From Halomarina litorea (GTDB lineage: Archaea > Halobacteriota > Halobacteria > Halobacteriales > Haloarculaceae), in NCBI RefSeq assembly GCF_024227715.1, contig NZ_CP100448.1, positions 62,001-126,000 on the forward strand: DNA of 64,000 nucleotides, in the 5' to 3' direction. This document shows positions 34,662 to 43,037 of this stretch, piece after piece; position 1 is the first letter of the stretch, and each line of letters opens with the position of its first letter. Made by a program: the position numbers and the translations under genes. The notes under the pieces are model-generated. The model worked only from the letters and a program-made list of their open reading frames with translations, searched no databases and was not told the DNA's origin.

Positions 34662-37468
34662 CCGGACCGCCCCGCCTCGCTGTCCGACCTGTCTTCCTCG
34701 CCGCCGTCCACGTCCTCCAGTAATTCGACCGTCCCGCGCGCCCCGTCGATTCTGACCCGTTGTCCGGTCCGAATCGCGCGGGTCGCGCCCGGTACGGAGA
34801 CGACGGCGGGGAGGCCGTACTCGCGGGCGACCAGTGCGCCGTGACTGACCGGGCCACCCACCTCGACGACCATCCCGGCGGCGTTGAGGAACAGGGGCGT
34901 CCACCCGGGGTCCGAGGAGGGGGCGACGAGTATCTCGCCGCGTTCGACCGTCGCGGTGCGCGGGTCGCGGACGACGCGCGCGACGCCCTCGACGACGCCC
35001 GCCGAGACGCCCGTCCCGACGAGGGTGCCGGGCGGCAGGTCCCCGTGGTCGACGTGCCCGACCGGTGCTTCGCCCTCGCTGGTCAGGAGGGGTGGGGCGT
35101 CGAGGGCGACGTGTCGCTCGAACTCCCGGCGGCGGGCCTCGACGTCCACGTCGATGGGTTCGCCGTCGAGGGCGGCCAGCAGTTCGTCGCGCCGGAGGAA
35201 CCAGACGTCGCCCGGGGCGGCGAGGACGCCCTCGTCGGCGAGGCGCGCACCCGCTTCGAGGAACACCGTCCGCCACGCGGTGAACAGGTGTGCAGTGCCG
35301 TGTTTCGGGTACTCGCGGAGCATGACGAACCGCCGGTAGACGCGGACGAGGTGGCGGACGAGACGGCGGCGGAGCGGTCCGAAGGGGCCGCGGTCTGCTC
35401 GCGCTTCGAGTCGTGCGGCGGCCGTCTCGGCCTCGCGGGCGAGTCGACGGACCCGTTTGTGGTGTTCACCGGGCGACGGCGTCCCCGCCTCCCCGCCCTC
35501 CGCGAGGTTGGCCCGAATCGCTCCGAGGAGGGGCGCGGGGTCCTCGCGCCACCGGGGGCGACTGAGGTCTATCTCGCCCGTCGCGCGGTGTCCGAACTCC
35601 GCGAGGTAGCGCTCGAACGCGAGGCGGAAGGACCGACCCCCCGGGACGCGCTCGACGTCCTCCAGCGACGCACCCTCCCGAAGGGCGTCGGCGACGGCCG
35701 GATGCTCGCGGGCGACGTCCGCGAGGTCACCGAGGCCGAGGTTGAGGCGGGTGACGAGTTCGCGCTCGAACCCCCTGCCGACGGCGTTCACCTCGTCGGG
35801 TGCGTCCGGGAACCGACGTTTCAGCCAGCCGCCGATGGCGAGGGCGGTGAACAGCGGGGCGATTCGAGGGTACAGTTCCGCGAGTATCTCCGGGATGTCG
35901 AGCGAGTCGAAGGCCCTGCGGACGCGACCGTCGGTCGTCGCGGGGGCGGCGACGTCGTTCGAGGCCCGGCGGGCCCACACCTCGAACCAGACGCCGACCG
36001 TCTCGGCGTCTCGCGGGCGACCGACGAGCGTGCCGAGGACGCCGAGGAGCGTCCGGGGGAGGACGCGCAGGGCCAGCAGACCGAGCGTCAGGGCGGTGGC
36101 GGCGAACGCGGGGAGGGCGGCGAGCGAGCGGCGCTCGCGCCGGAACGCCTCCTCCCGCCGCTCGATTAGGTCCGTGAGGCCCCGCGAGGCCGGTTCGTTG
36201 ACGTTGGCCAGCAGGTCGGGGAGGCGCCGGCGGAGGAACCCCACCCGGAGGAGCGGGGTCAGGTCGACGTACACGCGACCCCCGGCCTCGACGGCGGGCC
36301 GCGTCCAGGCGCGCTCGATGCCGAACGCCTCCGGTTCCCGTTCGACGTAGTTCGTCCACACGTCCCGCACGAGTGGCGGCAGCGCCTCCGGGAGCGCCTG
36401 CATGTGGCCGACGCTAAGGTAGACGTGCAGGCGGTCGTCTGCGGGGAGCGGGTCGGGCAGGGGGAACAGCGACGTGATGGGCCGTGACTGGAGGAGGACG
36501 AACCGCCCACCCACGAGCGCCCACTCCACGTCCTGTGGCGACCCGAGCAGCGACTCGACGCGGTCGCCGAGGGCGACGAGTTCGCGGACCTGTTCGTCCG
36601 AGAGGACACGCGCGACTCGGCGGTCCGCGGAGAGGTCGACGCGCTCGGTGCCGCCGCCCTCGCGGGGACGGCTGACGACGCGCTTCTCGCCCACCGCGTA
36701 GTCGAGCACCTCGCCAGTCCGTCGGTCCACCCGGACGGTGTCGGGCGTCGTCTCGCCGCCGACGAGCGCCTCGCCGAGGCCGAAACCGGCGTCCACGCTC
36801 GCGACGTGGCGGCTCCCGGTCGACGGGTCGGCGGTGAACAGCACCCCCGCGCTCTTGGCGTCGACCATCGGCTGGACGACGACGGCCATCGCCACCGTGT
36901 CGGCGGTGTGCGGGAGGCCGTTCCGGGCGCGGTAGGCGACCGCTCGGTCGGTGAACGTCCCCGCGAGGCAGTCGCGGACCCGGTCAGGGACCTCCCCGTG
37001 CGGGACGTTCAGGAACGTCTCGTGTTGTCCCGCGAAACTCGCCTCGGGGAGGTCCTCTGCGGTCGCGGACGACCGGACCGCGACGGGACCGTCGACCCCG
37101 GACAGGGCCTCCCCGATGGCCGTCAGCGCCGGTTCGGGGAGGGGGCGCGCCCGGACGAGCGCCCGCACCTCCCGCGAGGCGTCGGGGAGTCGGGAGTCGT
37201 CCGGGCCGAGGGCGGCGAGGCGGTCGACGGCCGCCTCGACGTCGGGGTCGTCGACCACCGCGCGGTACACGGCGGTCGTCACGCAGAACCCCTCCGGGAC
37301 GGGGAGGTCCGCACCGAGGAGGCGCGCGAGCGCCGCCCCCTTCCCGCCCGCGAGCGAGCGGTCGGTCGCCCGGTCGTCCCGGAGGTCGATGACGGGAGAC
37401 GTGTCGGTCGTCACGTCCGTCCTCTCCCCTCGATTCGGGTCCGCCTTCCGTCCGCGACCGTCGCTCAT
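34643..37468 (-). CDS. PEP/pyruvate-binding and PEP-utilising enzyme, rifampin-phosphotransferase-like
   Basis: A 941-residue enzyme. Residues 25-340 are the PPDK_N ATP-grasp domain (SLAGGKGAALARLL, VAVRSSATAEDLPEASFAGQ, VEWALVGGRFVLLQSRPI). A central domain of about 440 residues is not that of PEP synthase. Residues 840-915 are the swivelling phosphohistidine domain (GGPVSHGALVAREYGLPAVV), with His in the SHG motif. This order (ATP-grasp, variable substrate domain, C-terminal His domain) matches rifampin phosphotransferase rather than PEP synthase, which ends in a TIM barrel. The substrate is unknown. Start ATG at 37468; it is convergent to and slightly overlaps mcm. Confidence 0.82.
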   Translation of the reverse strand: MSDGRGRKADPNRGERTDVTTDTSPVIDLRDDRATDRSLAGGKGAALARLLGADLPVPEGFCVTTAVYRAVVDDPDVEAAVDRLAALGPDDSRLPDASREVRALVRARPLPEPALTAIGEALSGVDGPVAVRSSATAEDLPEASFAGQHETFLNVPHGEVPDRVRDCLAGTFTDRAVAYRARNGLPHTADTVAMAVVVQPMVDAKSAGVLFTADPSTGSRHVASVDAGFGLGEALVGGETTPDTVRVDRRTGEVLDYAVGEKRVVSRPREGGGTERVDLSADRRVARVLSDEQVRELVALGDRVESLLGSPQDVEWALVGGRFVLLQSRPITSLFPLPDPLPADDRLHVYLSVGHMQALPEALPPLVRDVWTNYVEREPEAFGIERAWTRPAVEAGGRVYVDLTPLLRVGFLRRRLPDLLANVNEPASRGLTDLIERREEAFRRERRSLAALPAFAATALTLGLLALRVLPRTLLGVLGTLVGRPRDAETVGVWFEVWARRASNDVAAPATTDGRVRRAFDSLDIPEILAELYPRIAPLFTALAIGGWLKRRFPDAPDEVNAVGRGFERELVTRLNLGLGDLADVAREHPAVADALREGASLEDVERVPGGRSFRLAFERYLAEFGHRATGEIDLSRPRWREDPAPLLGAIRANLAEGGEAGTPSPGEHHKRVRRLAREAETAAARLEARADRGPFGPLRRRLVRHLVRVYRRFVMLREYPKHGTAHLFTAWRTVFLEAGARLADEGVLAAPGDVWFLRRDELLAALDGEPIDVDVEARRREFERHVALDAPPLLTSEGEAPVGHVDHGDLPPGTLVGTGVSAGVVEGVARVVRDPRTATVERGEILVAPSSDPGWTPLFLNAAGMVVEVGGPVSHGALVAREYGLPAVVSVPGATRAIRTGQRVRIDGARGTVELLEDVDGGEEDRSDSEAGRSGQTVRR

Positions 37469-37545
37469 GACTGCGTGAGATACGTGCCCATGGAGCAAAA
37501 CCCGCACGCCGACGGGAGGTCGTCGAGAAGCCGCCGCGAGCGGGG

Positions 37546-38199
37546 TCAGGCGGTCCCGAGGTGGGCCTCGCCGGCCCGGAGCGCCGCCGCGAGGGCTTCG
37601 GGGGGGAGGTCGTCCAGCGAACGCGGGGGGGCGGGCGCGTCGGCGGCGGCGTCACCCTCGCTCCCGATGCGCTTCTGCAACCACGCCACGTCGTGCCAGT
37701 CGCCGAGTTTGTACCCCGCGTCCGCGAGGACGCCGACGGACTCGAAGCCGAGTGCCTCGTGAAACGCGGCGCTCGCCTCGTTCGGGAGCGTCATCACCGC
37801 GAAGATGTTCCGGTAACCCTGGTCGGCGAGGAGGGCGATGAGCGCCGTGTAGAGCGCCCGTGCGACCCCCCGGCGCTGTGCGGCGGGGTCGACGTACACC
37901 GACGACTCGACGGACCACTGGTAGGCCGCCCGCTTCCGGACCGGCCCGGCGTAAGCGTAGCCCACGACCTCGCCGCCTAACTCGTCCGACTCGTCTGCCT
38001 CGTCCGACTCTCCCGACCGCTCGCACACCAGCCACGGGGAGGCGGGGAGCGTCTCCTCGATGCGGCCGCGAATCTCGTCCCTCGAGGGGTCGTCCTGCTC
38101 GAAGGTGATGGCAGTGTCCGCGACGAAGGGGGCGTAGATGCGGCGGACGGCCGCGGCGTCGTCCGCCGTGGCGAGGCGGAGGGCGAACGCGTCGGTCAT
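37546..38199 (-). CDS. GNAT family N-acetyltransferase
   Basis: A 217-residue acetyl-CoA-dependent N-acetyltransferase of the phosphinothricin/methionine-sulfoximine acetyltransferase (Pat/Bar) type. It opens LRLATADDAAAVRRIYAPFV, a family hallmark, with SSVYVDPAAQRRGVARALY as the acetyl-CoA motif A and LGFESVGVL as motif B. An acidic Ser/Asp insert sits around 70-80 and an Ala/Pro tail of about 40 residues follows the domain. It ends 78 nt before the PEP-utilising enzyme gene on the same strand. Confidence 0.87.
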   Translation of the reverse strand: MTDAFALRLATADDAAAVRRIYAPFVADTAITFEQDDPSRDEIRGRIEETLPASPWLVCERSGESDEADESDELGGEVVGYAYAGPVRKRAAYQWSVESSVYVDPAAQRRGVARALYTALIALLADQGYRNIFAVMTLPNEASAAFHEALGFESVGVLADAGYKLGDWHDVAWLQKRIGSEGDAAADAPAPPRSLDDLPPEALAAALRAGEAHLGTA

Positions 38200-38299
38200 A
38201 CCCGTCACTCACCGACGGGGGCCAAACCGGTGTCGGTCACGGCGGGTGGTTCGGGCGTCGGGCGCAACGCTGACGTGCGCGTCACCCCTACGCACGGGC

Positions 38300-38599
38300 A
38301 TGATAACCCGCGTCGTCCTCTCGCACCCCGCCGAACTGAGCGCGTGGGGCCGGATGCAGATCGACACGAAGCACTTCAGGGCGTGGCTCAGGCGCACGCA
38401 CGACACCTTCGAGGTAGGCGACGAGTTCGAGGAGTTCGCCGACGTGGGCTGTTGTGGCGACGCCCTCCACATCCCGTTCGTCGTCGAGGCGGTGGAAGGG
38501 GAAGGCGAGGTGACCCGCGAGACGGACATCGCGTACACGGAGCGAGAGGGCTGTGACTTCGCGGGCGGGTGGCGCGTCCAGAGCAAGGCAGGGCCGTAG
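38300..38599 (+). CDS. conserved haloarchaeal protein, unknown
   Basis: A 99-residue acidic soluble protein: MITRVVLSHPAELSAWGRMQ, DTFEVGDEFEEFADVGCCGD, and an end with GCDFAGGWRVQSK. The CC pair plus a later Cys could bind metal. The ATG at 38300 gives a clean start; the upstream frame is antisense to the acetyltransferase promoter. It opens a series of rightward unknown genes. I cannot name a function. Confidence 0.65.
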   Translation: MITRVVLSHPAELSAWGRMQIDTKHFRAWLRRTHDTFEVGDEFEEFADVGCCGDALHIPFVVEAVEGEGEVTRETDIAYTEREGCDFAGGWRVQSKAGP

Positions 38600-38668
38600 C
38601 CCCCGTCCCGGGAACCCCGACCCCGAGGAGCGGGCGTTTTTTGTCGGCCCACGCAGAGAGTCGACCGG

Positions 38669-38935
38669 ATGGACCGCATCTCCGCGCTCCGGAACGTCGA
38701 GGAGGCCCTGAGCGACTTCGAGGCCGGCGAGTGCGACCTCGCGACGATGGAGCGCCGCATCCGGGGGGTCCTCCGCACCTACGCGACGGAGTTCGCCGAC
38801 CTCGACGCCTACCGCGCGACCGGCGGGAGCGCGGACGGGATGGTCGTCGTCGCCGACTCGCCGACCGAGGCCCGACGCCGGGTCCGGGACCTCGCGGATG
38901 ACCCGGGTGACTTCGACGTGACCCGCGTGGAGTAG
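38669..38935 (+). CDS. conserved small protein of the uncharacterised 38-43 kb cluster
   Basis: An 88-residue soluble protein, helical in the first half (ISALRNVEEALSDFEAGECD, LATMERRIRGVLRTYATEF) and ending in a small strand-loop with VVVADSPTEARRRVRDL. No known motif. It is preceded by a T-rich element (GCGTTTTTTGTCGG, 38633-38646) about 25-35 nt before the ATG, which may be its TATA box. It begins the tight run that leads to the MinD-like ATPase gene. Confidence 0.7.
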   Translation: MDRISALRNVEEALSDFEAGECDLATMERRIRGVLRTYATEFADLDAYRATGGSADGMVVVADSPTEARRRVRDLADDPGDFDVTRVE

Positions 38936-38980
38936 TTCTTCTCCGATTGATTTTAGTTCACGTATTCATGAACGTAGCTC

Positions 38981-39319
38981 GTGCTACTGGTCGTCGCCTA
39001 CTCGCGTGCTGCGCGAGCCACCCTCCGGAACGTCCACGCGGCCCACGAGGCGTCCGTCGTCCGGCGCTTCGGGCGGGTCGCGCTGTTCGAGGCAACGGAA
39101 CTGGGCGCGTTCCTCGCGCTTCGCCTGCGCGAGAAACACCCCGGGGAGGTACAGGTCGACCGGGTGCGACCGTTCAACGAGTTCGAGAGCGTCCCCGACC
39201 CCGTCCGGGAGGCCGCCCGCGCGTACGAGGCCCGCGAGACGCCGAGTACCCCCTACAGCAAGTTCGCGGCGGGGACCGACCACCCGAGCGCCGACGCGAT
39301 GGCCGGGCGCGACCTCTGA
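38981..39319 (+). CDS. conserved protein of the uncharacterised cluster
   Basis: A 112-residue basic protein starting at GTG: LLVVAYSRAARATLRNVHAA, RFGRVALFEATELGAFLALR, HPGEVQVDRVRPFNEFE, and a C-terminal YEARETPSTPYSKFAAGTDH. It may be a small alpha/beta domain. An A+T-rich block (GATTGATTTTAGTTCACG, 38945-38962) precedes it and could be a promoter. The next gene starts 2 nt after its stop, so they form an operon. Confidence 0.7.
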   Translation: MLLVVAYSRAARATLRNVHAAHEASVVRRFGRVALFEATELGAFLALRLREKHPGEVQVDRVRPFNEFESVPDPVREAARAYEARETPSTPYSKFAAGTDHPSADAMAGRDL

Positions 39320-39320
39320 G

Positions 39321-40133
39321 ATGCGCGTCCGGGCCGAGGGGACGTGGCGCGAGACGGACGCCCTCGACCTCCGGGAGGGCGATCGAGGCCGCGAGGCGGT
39401 CTGCGAGGCCGTCGCGGGCGACGCGGGGTGGCTGGAGTGTCCCGCTCCGGGGCCACTCTGGGACCACGTCGCCCCCGTCGCGCCCGGGGAACCCGTCCCG
39501 ACGCGGACGGCACTCGCCGCGGCGGCGCGATCCCGGGGGCTGACGGCCCCACAGGACGACGAGCGTCGGGCCGTGCTGACCCGGCGGGACGGGATCGAGG
39601 TCGAGTCGGTCGAGACCGCACCGCTCCGCCGCCGCCTCGCCGCGGCCAGCGCGGACACCGACCGCCTCCGGGAGACGGTCGCCCGCCTGCAGGGGCGCGT
39701 GCAGGCGACCCGGGAGGCGGACCGGGCGACGGACGACGAGGACGAACTGGCCGGCGCGGTCCGTCGCCTCTCCGAACGCGAGACGGAGCGGGCGGCGGCC
39801 AGACAGGCGCTCGACCGCGCCCGCACCAGACGGCGGGCGGCCCGCGATGCCCGCGAGGAGCGCCGACGACTGGCCGACCGGGCGGCGAACCTCGCGCGGG
39901 CGGCCCGCCGTCACCTCGTGGAGCGCGTCGACGACGAGTTCCGCGCGGCGGTCGACGCCGTCCCGGGAGGCGAGGCCGACCCCGCCGACCCCTTCGAGTC
40001 GGACCCGGTGACGCGGGCGCTGGCCATCGCACGGGTCGGCGAACCACGCGCGCCGGTGGTCCTCGACTGCGACCGCTTCCCGAGTGCGCGCGCCGCCGCG
40101 ACGTGGCTCTCCGCACCCGTCGTCCGCCTGTAG
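39321..40133 (+). CDS. coiled-coil protein of the uncharacterised cluster
   Basis: A 270-residue protein. Residues 1-90 form an N-terminal globular part. Residues 95-190 are a long coiled coil rich in Arg, Glu and Ala (RLRETVARLQGRVQATREAD, TERAAARQALDRARTRRRAA). The C-terminal part ends with VVLDCDRFPSARAAATWLSA. It resembles structural or scaffold proteins rather than enzymes. It lies 2 nt after the preceding gene and 36 nt before the next. Unknown function. Confidence 0.72.
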   Translation: MRVRAEGTWRETDALDLREGDRGREAVCEAVAGDAGWLECPAPGPLWDHVAPVAPGEPVPTRTALAAAARSRGLTAPQDDERRAVLTRRDGIEVESVETAPLRRRLAAASADTDRLRETVARLQGRVQATREADRATDDEDELAGAVRRLSERETERAAARQALDRARTRRRAARDAREERRRLADRAANLARAARRHLVERVDDEFRAAVDAVPGGEADPADPFESDPVTRALAIARVGEPRAPVVLDCDRFPSARAAATWLSAPVVRL

Positions 40134-40169
40134 TCCAACTTTATCCCGGAGAGCGCGACCAGAGCGCGC

Positions 40170-40868
40170 ATGGAGACGCCGACCGACGTGGAGTGGACGA
40201 CGACCGACGAGGGGGACGTGACCCTCGTGTCTGTCGTCCTGCGGAGCGAGCGCCCCCGACGAGTTCGGGTCCGGCCGACCCGCGGGGGACCGGTGTGGCC
40301 CCCCCGGAGCGACGGCGTGCCGGTCGAGGGGTGGGACGACGGGACGTTCGAGGGCGTGGTCGACGGGCGGCGCGCGCTCGGGTTCGCCACGCCCGCGAGG
40401 GACGGGACGACGGCGGGCCCCGTCGACGTGACGTGGCTCGGCCCGGCGGACCCGACGCCGGCGTTCGAGCGCCACCCCGACGTGCCGCCCGTGGCGGCGA
40501 CGCCCGCGGGCGTGGTCCAGGCGTTGGGCGACCCGGCCCCCCCGCGGGACGCGGTACCGAACGCGAGAGACGCACCCGACGGCGCGACCGGAGAGACGAC
40601 CCGGACGGTCGGAGACCCGGCGCCCGAGGAGATCGACCTCGCGGCGGTCGAGCGACGGGTCGAACTGGCGGAGGCGCTGGCAGCGGCCGGGTCGCTCGCC
40701 GAGGCGACCGAGGCTGTCGAACGGGCGGGCGGACTGGCGGGCGTCCACGCGCTCTCCCGGGCGCTCGACGTCGACGGGGAACGCCTCGAACGGGCGGGAC
40801 ACGACGCCCTCGCGGACCGCGTTCGGGCGGTGAGCGTCCCCGTCGGGACGCTGGAGCGCATCGCGTGA
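40170..40868 (+). CDS. conserved protein of the uncharacterised cluster, coupled to a MinD-like ATPase
   Basis: A 232-residue protein with a strand-rich N-terminal domain (DVEWTTTDEGDVTLVSVVLR, RVRVRPTRGGPVWPPRSDGV) that looks like an immunoglobulin-like or beta-sandwich fold. A Pro/Asp-rich linker follows, and then a helical C-terminal domain (LAAVERRVELAEALAAAGSL). Its stop overlaps the GTG start of the ATPase by 4 nt, so it is probably the ATPase's partner. No function known. Confidence 0.72.
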   Translation: METPTDVEWTTTDEGDVTLVSVVLRSERPRRVRVRPTRGGPVWPPRSDGVPVEGWDDGTFEGVVDGRRALGFATPARDGTTAGPVDVTWLGPADPTPAFERHPDVPPVAATPAGVVQALGDPAPPRDAVPNARDAPDGATGETTRTVGDPAPEEIDLAAVERRVELAEALAAAGSLAEATEAVERAGGLAGVHALSRALDVDGERLERAGHDALADRVRAVSVPVGTLERIA

Positions 40869-41533
40869 TCCTCGCCGTCACCGGCGGGAAGGGCGGCGTC
40901 GGGAAGTCCACCGTCGCGTACGCGCTCGGCCACCACCTCGACGCGGTGGTCGTGGACGCCGACCTCGGGATGGCCGACCTGCCGAGCGCCCGCGGCCCGG
41001 ACCTCCACGACGTGCTGGCGGGGCGGGCGACGGCACCGGAGGCGGTCCGCGAGGACGGGCCCGTCGACTTGCTCCCCTGCGGGCGGTCGCTCCGGGGGGC
41101 GCGTGCGGCCGACCCGCGCCGACTCGTCGACGCTCTCGGAGCCGTCGAGCGCGAGTACGGCCGCGTCGTCGTGGACTGCGCGGCGGGTCTGGGGAGCGAC
41201 GTGGGCCTGCCCCTCCTCGCAGCCGACGCCTGCGTGGTTGTGACGACGCCCGACGAGGTGGCACTCGTCGACGCCGTCAGGACGCGAGCGCTGGCGCGCG
41301 AACTGGACGCGGGGCTGGCGGCGGTGGCGCTCAACAGGGTCCGAGAGGAATCGCCCACGGAACGGGTCGAACGGCTGTTCGGCGCGCCCGTGGTGGCGAT
41401 TCCGGCCGCGGCGTCGGTCCCCCGGTCGACGGCGGCGGGGCTCCCGGCGGGGACGCGGAGTGGACAGGTACGAGAAGCGGTGGGGGCGCTCGCGGCGCGG
41501 GTTCAGTCGTCGTCCTCGCGCAGTTCGACGTAG
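40865..41533 (+). CDS. MinD/ParA-type P-loop ATPase
   Basis: A 222-residue member of the SIMIBI class with an intact deviant Walker A (VTGGKGGVGKSTVAYALG, including the signature lysine), VVVDADLGMADLP, and VVVDCAAGLGSDVG as Walker B. It should dimerise on ATP and position or activate a partner. The start GTG overlaps the previous stop. It has a short C-terminal tail instead of the amphipathic membrane helix of bacterial MinD. It is convergent with the TFB gene and overlaps it by 31 nt. Confidence 0.87.
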   Translation: MILAVTGGKGGVGKSTVAYALGHHLDAVVVDADLGMADLPSARGPDLHDVLAGRATAPEAVREDGPVDLLPCGRSLRGARAADPRRLVDALGAVEREYGRVVVDCAAGLGSDVGLPLLAADACVVVTTPDEVALVDAVRTRALARELDAGLAAVALNRVREESPTERVERLFGAPVVAIPAAASVPRSTAAGLPAGTRSGQVREAVGALAARVQSSSSRSST

Positions 41534-42375
41534 GTCGTCCGGAGGGTCACCGGCGTCACGTCCGCCGCGTCGGCGGCCGCGCGTTGCGTGAGACCGTGGC
41601 TCGCCTCGCGCGCGGCGGTGTAGAGGCAGGCGGCGGCCACGCCGCCGGGGTTCCGCCCGACGACGAGGTTCCGGTCGTGGGCCTCGTCGGCCAGTTCGCG
41701 GGCGCGCCGTTCGACGTCTCGGGGAAGGTCGAGGGCGGAGGCGAACCGCGGGAGGTACTCGCGCGGGTCGACGGGGCCGGTCGGCAGGCCCAGTTCGCGG
41801 TTGAGGGCGTCGTAGGCGACCTGCAGTTCGGACTGGGTCGCCTTCGCGTCGGCGACCACCTCCCCCACCGTGCGAGCGATGCTGTCGGCCCGGCAGGTGG
41901 CGTACACCGCGGCGGCCGCGAACCCCTCCAGCGAGCGCCCGCGAAGCAGGTCCGCGTCCTGTGCGGACTCGAAGAGGACACACGCGCGGTCGCGGATGGT
42001 GTCGGGCAGGTCCAGTTGCCCGGTGAGCCGGCGAATCTCGGTGAACGCGTACACCTGGTTGCGCTCGGCCTTGCTCGCGATGCGGGCGCGGTTGTGCTGA
42101 CGGCGGAGGCGGGCCATCTGCCGGCGCTTGCGACCCTTCAGGCGGGTCGACCGGCCGATTTCGGTCGAGAGGCCGCGGTCGTGGCGCGACCGGGTGAGCG
42201 GCGCGCCGGTGCGCTTCGGGTTCGTGTCGTCGTCCGCAAAGGAGCGCCACTCGGGGCCGCGGTCGATGGCGTCCTCGCCGACGACGAGGCCGCAACTGGC
42301 ACAGACGGTCTCGCACTGGTCGGTTCGGAGGCGGCCGTCACATTCGGGGCAGCAGCGGGCAGGTGCGGAACTCAT
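41503..42375 (-). CDS. tfb: transcription initiation factor IIB (TFB)
   Basis: A 290-residue archaeal TFB that recruits RNA polymerase to TATA-box/TBP promoters. The zinc ribbon is CPECDGRL then VCASCGLVV at residues 10-35. The B-finger follows (EWRSFADDDTNPKRTGAPLT). Two cyclin-like repeats follow (about 105-190 and 200-288), with the recognition helices in LTQRAAADAADVTPVTLRTT. Haloarchaea carry several TFBs; this one is a little shorter than usual. TTTAAG at 42404-42409 lies about 30 nt upstream (CTTAAA on the coding strand), a likely TATA box for a leaderless mRNA. Confidence 0.95.
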   Translation of the reverse strand: MSSAPARCCPECDGRLRTDQCETVCASCGLVVGEDAIDRGPEWRSFADDDTNPKRTGAPLTRSRHDRGLSTEIGRSTRLKGRKRRQMARLRRQHNRARIASKAERNQVYAFTEIRRLTGQLDLPDTIRDRACVLFESAQDADLLRGRSLEGFAAAAVYATCRADSIARTVGEVVADAKATQSELQVAYDALNRELGLPTGPVDPREYLPRFASALDLPRDVERRARELADEAHDRNLVVGRNPGGVAAACLYTAAREASHGLTQRAAADAADVTPVTLRTTYVELREDDD

Positions 42376-42492
42376 CACATGTCGAACTCGGTCCCGACAC
42401 CCCTTTAAGAAAGGTGCGGTCAGCGCCGATTCTGGCCGCTCGGCGCCGCTCGAACGTATCGGTAGCCGATACGCTATCACCACCCATCCGAA

Positions 42493-42499
42493 ATTTTAT
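42493..42499 (+). promoter_or_regulatory. TATA box for the gene at 42525
   Basis: ATTTTAT lies centred about 29 nt before the ATG at 42525, which fits leaderless transcription and supports that start over the in-frame ATG at 42498. Together with the TFB promoter element (42404-42409) it makes a divergent promoter region of 149 nt. Confidence 0.5.
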
Positions 42500-42524
42500 G
42501 TGCGGTATCTCGATATGTTCGGAT

Positions 42525-43037
42525 ATGGGACTGTCAGACATCGCGGCCGGGCTGGAGGTCACGACCGAACAGCGCGAGCGTGGAGTCGCGGCGGTGGACG
42601 CGACCGACACGCCGCTCGCGGAGCGTCTCGCCGCGTTCGCCGCCGACCTGCCCTGTTCGCCCGAGGCGGCCGCGACGGTGGTCGAGACGTACGCGGGCGG
42701 CGCGAGCGTCGGTGCGAGCGCCGACGCCGCCGGCCTCCCACCGATGACGGGCGCGAAGGCCCTCCACCTCCTCGGGGAGTCCGTCTCCCCGCTCGGGCCG
42801 ACGGGTCGCAATATCGTTCGAGACTGGCTCTCCGCTGACCTCTCGCGGGCGGACGCGCTCGCGCTCTCGGGCGCGAGCGAGACGGCGTTCGCGCTTGCGG
42901 CCTACGTGGAGACACACGACCCAGTTCCGGGCGCGCGGGACGCACTGGAGGGTGCGCTCTCGCCGTCGGGCGACGCGGCCGTCGCTAAGCGCGACCAGCT
43001 CGGCGACACGCTCGACGACGCCAGCGACTTCTTCTAG
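42525..43037 (+). CDS. conserved haloarchaeal protein, helical
   Basis: A 170-residue acidic helical protein: SDIAAGLEVTTEQRERGVAA, VGASADAAGLPPMTGAKALH, LLGESVSPLGPTGRNIVRDW, and a C-terminal DQLGDTLDDASDFF. One central region (GAKALHLL) resembles a small helix-turn-helix, but this is not certain. It is divergent from TFB and convergent with the ParA-like gene (4-nt overlap of stop codons). Function unknown. Confidence 0.68.
   Translation: MGLSDIAAGLEVTTEQRERGVAAVDATDTPLAERLAAFAADLPCSPEAAATVVETYAGGASVGASADAAGLPPMTGAKALHLLGESVSPLGPTGRNIVRDWLSADLSRADALALSGASETAFALAAYVETHDPVPGARDALEGALSPSGDAAVAKRDQLGDTLDDASDFF

Noticed and set aside
40865-41533. Bacterial-type MinD for division-site selection
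   Set aside because: No C-terminal membrane-targeting helix and no minC/minE neighbours, so only the general MinD/ParA call is kept.
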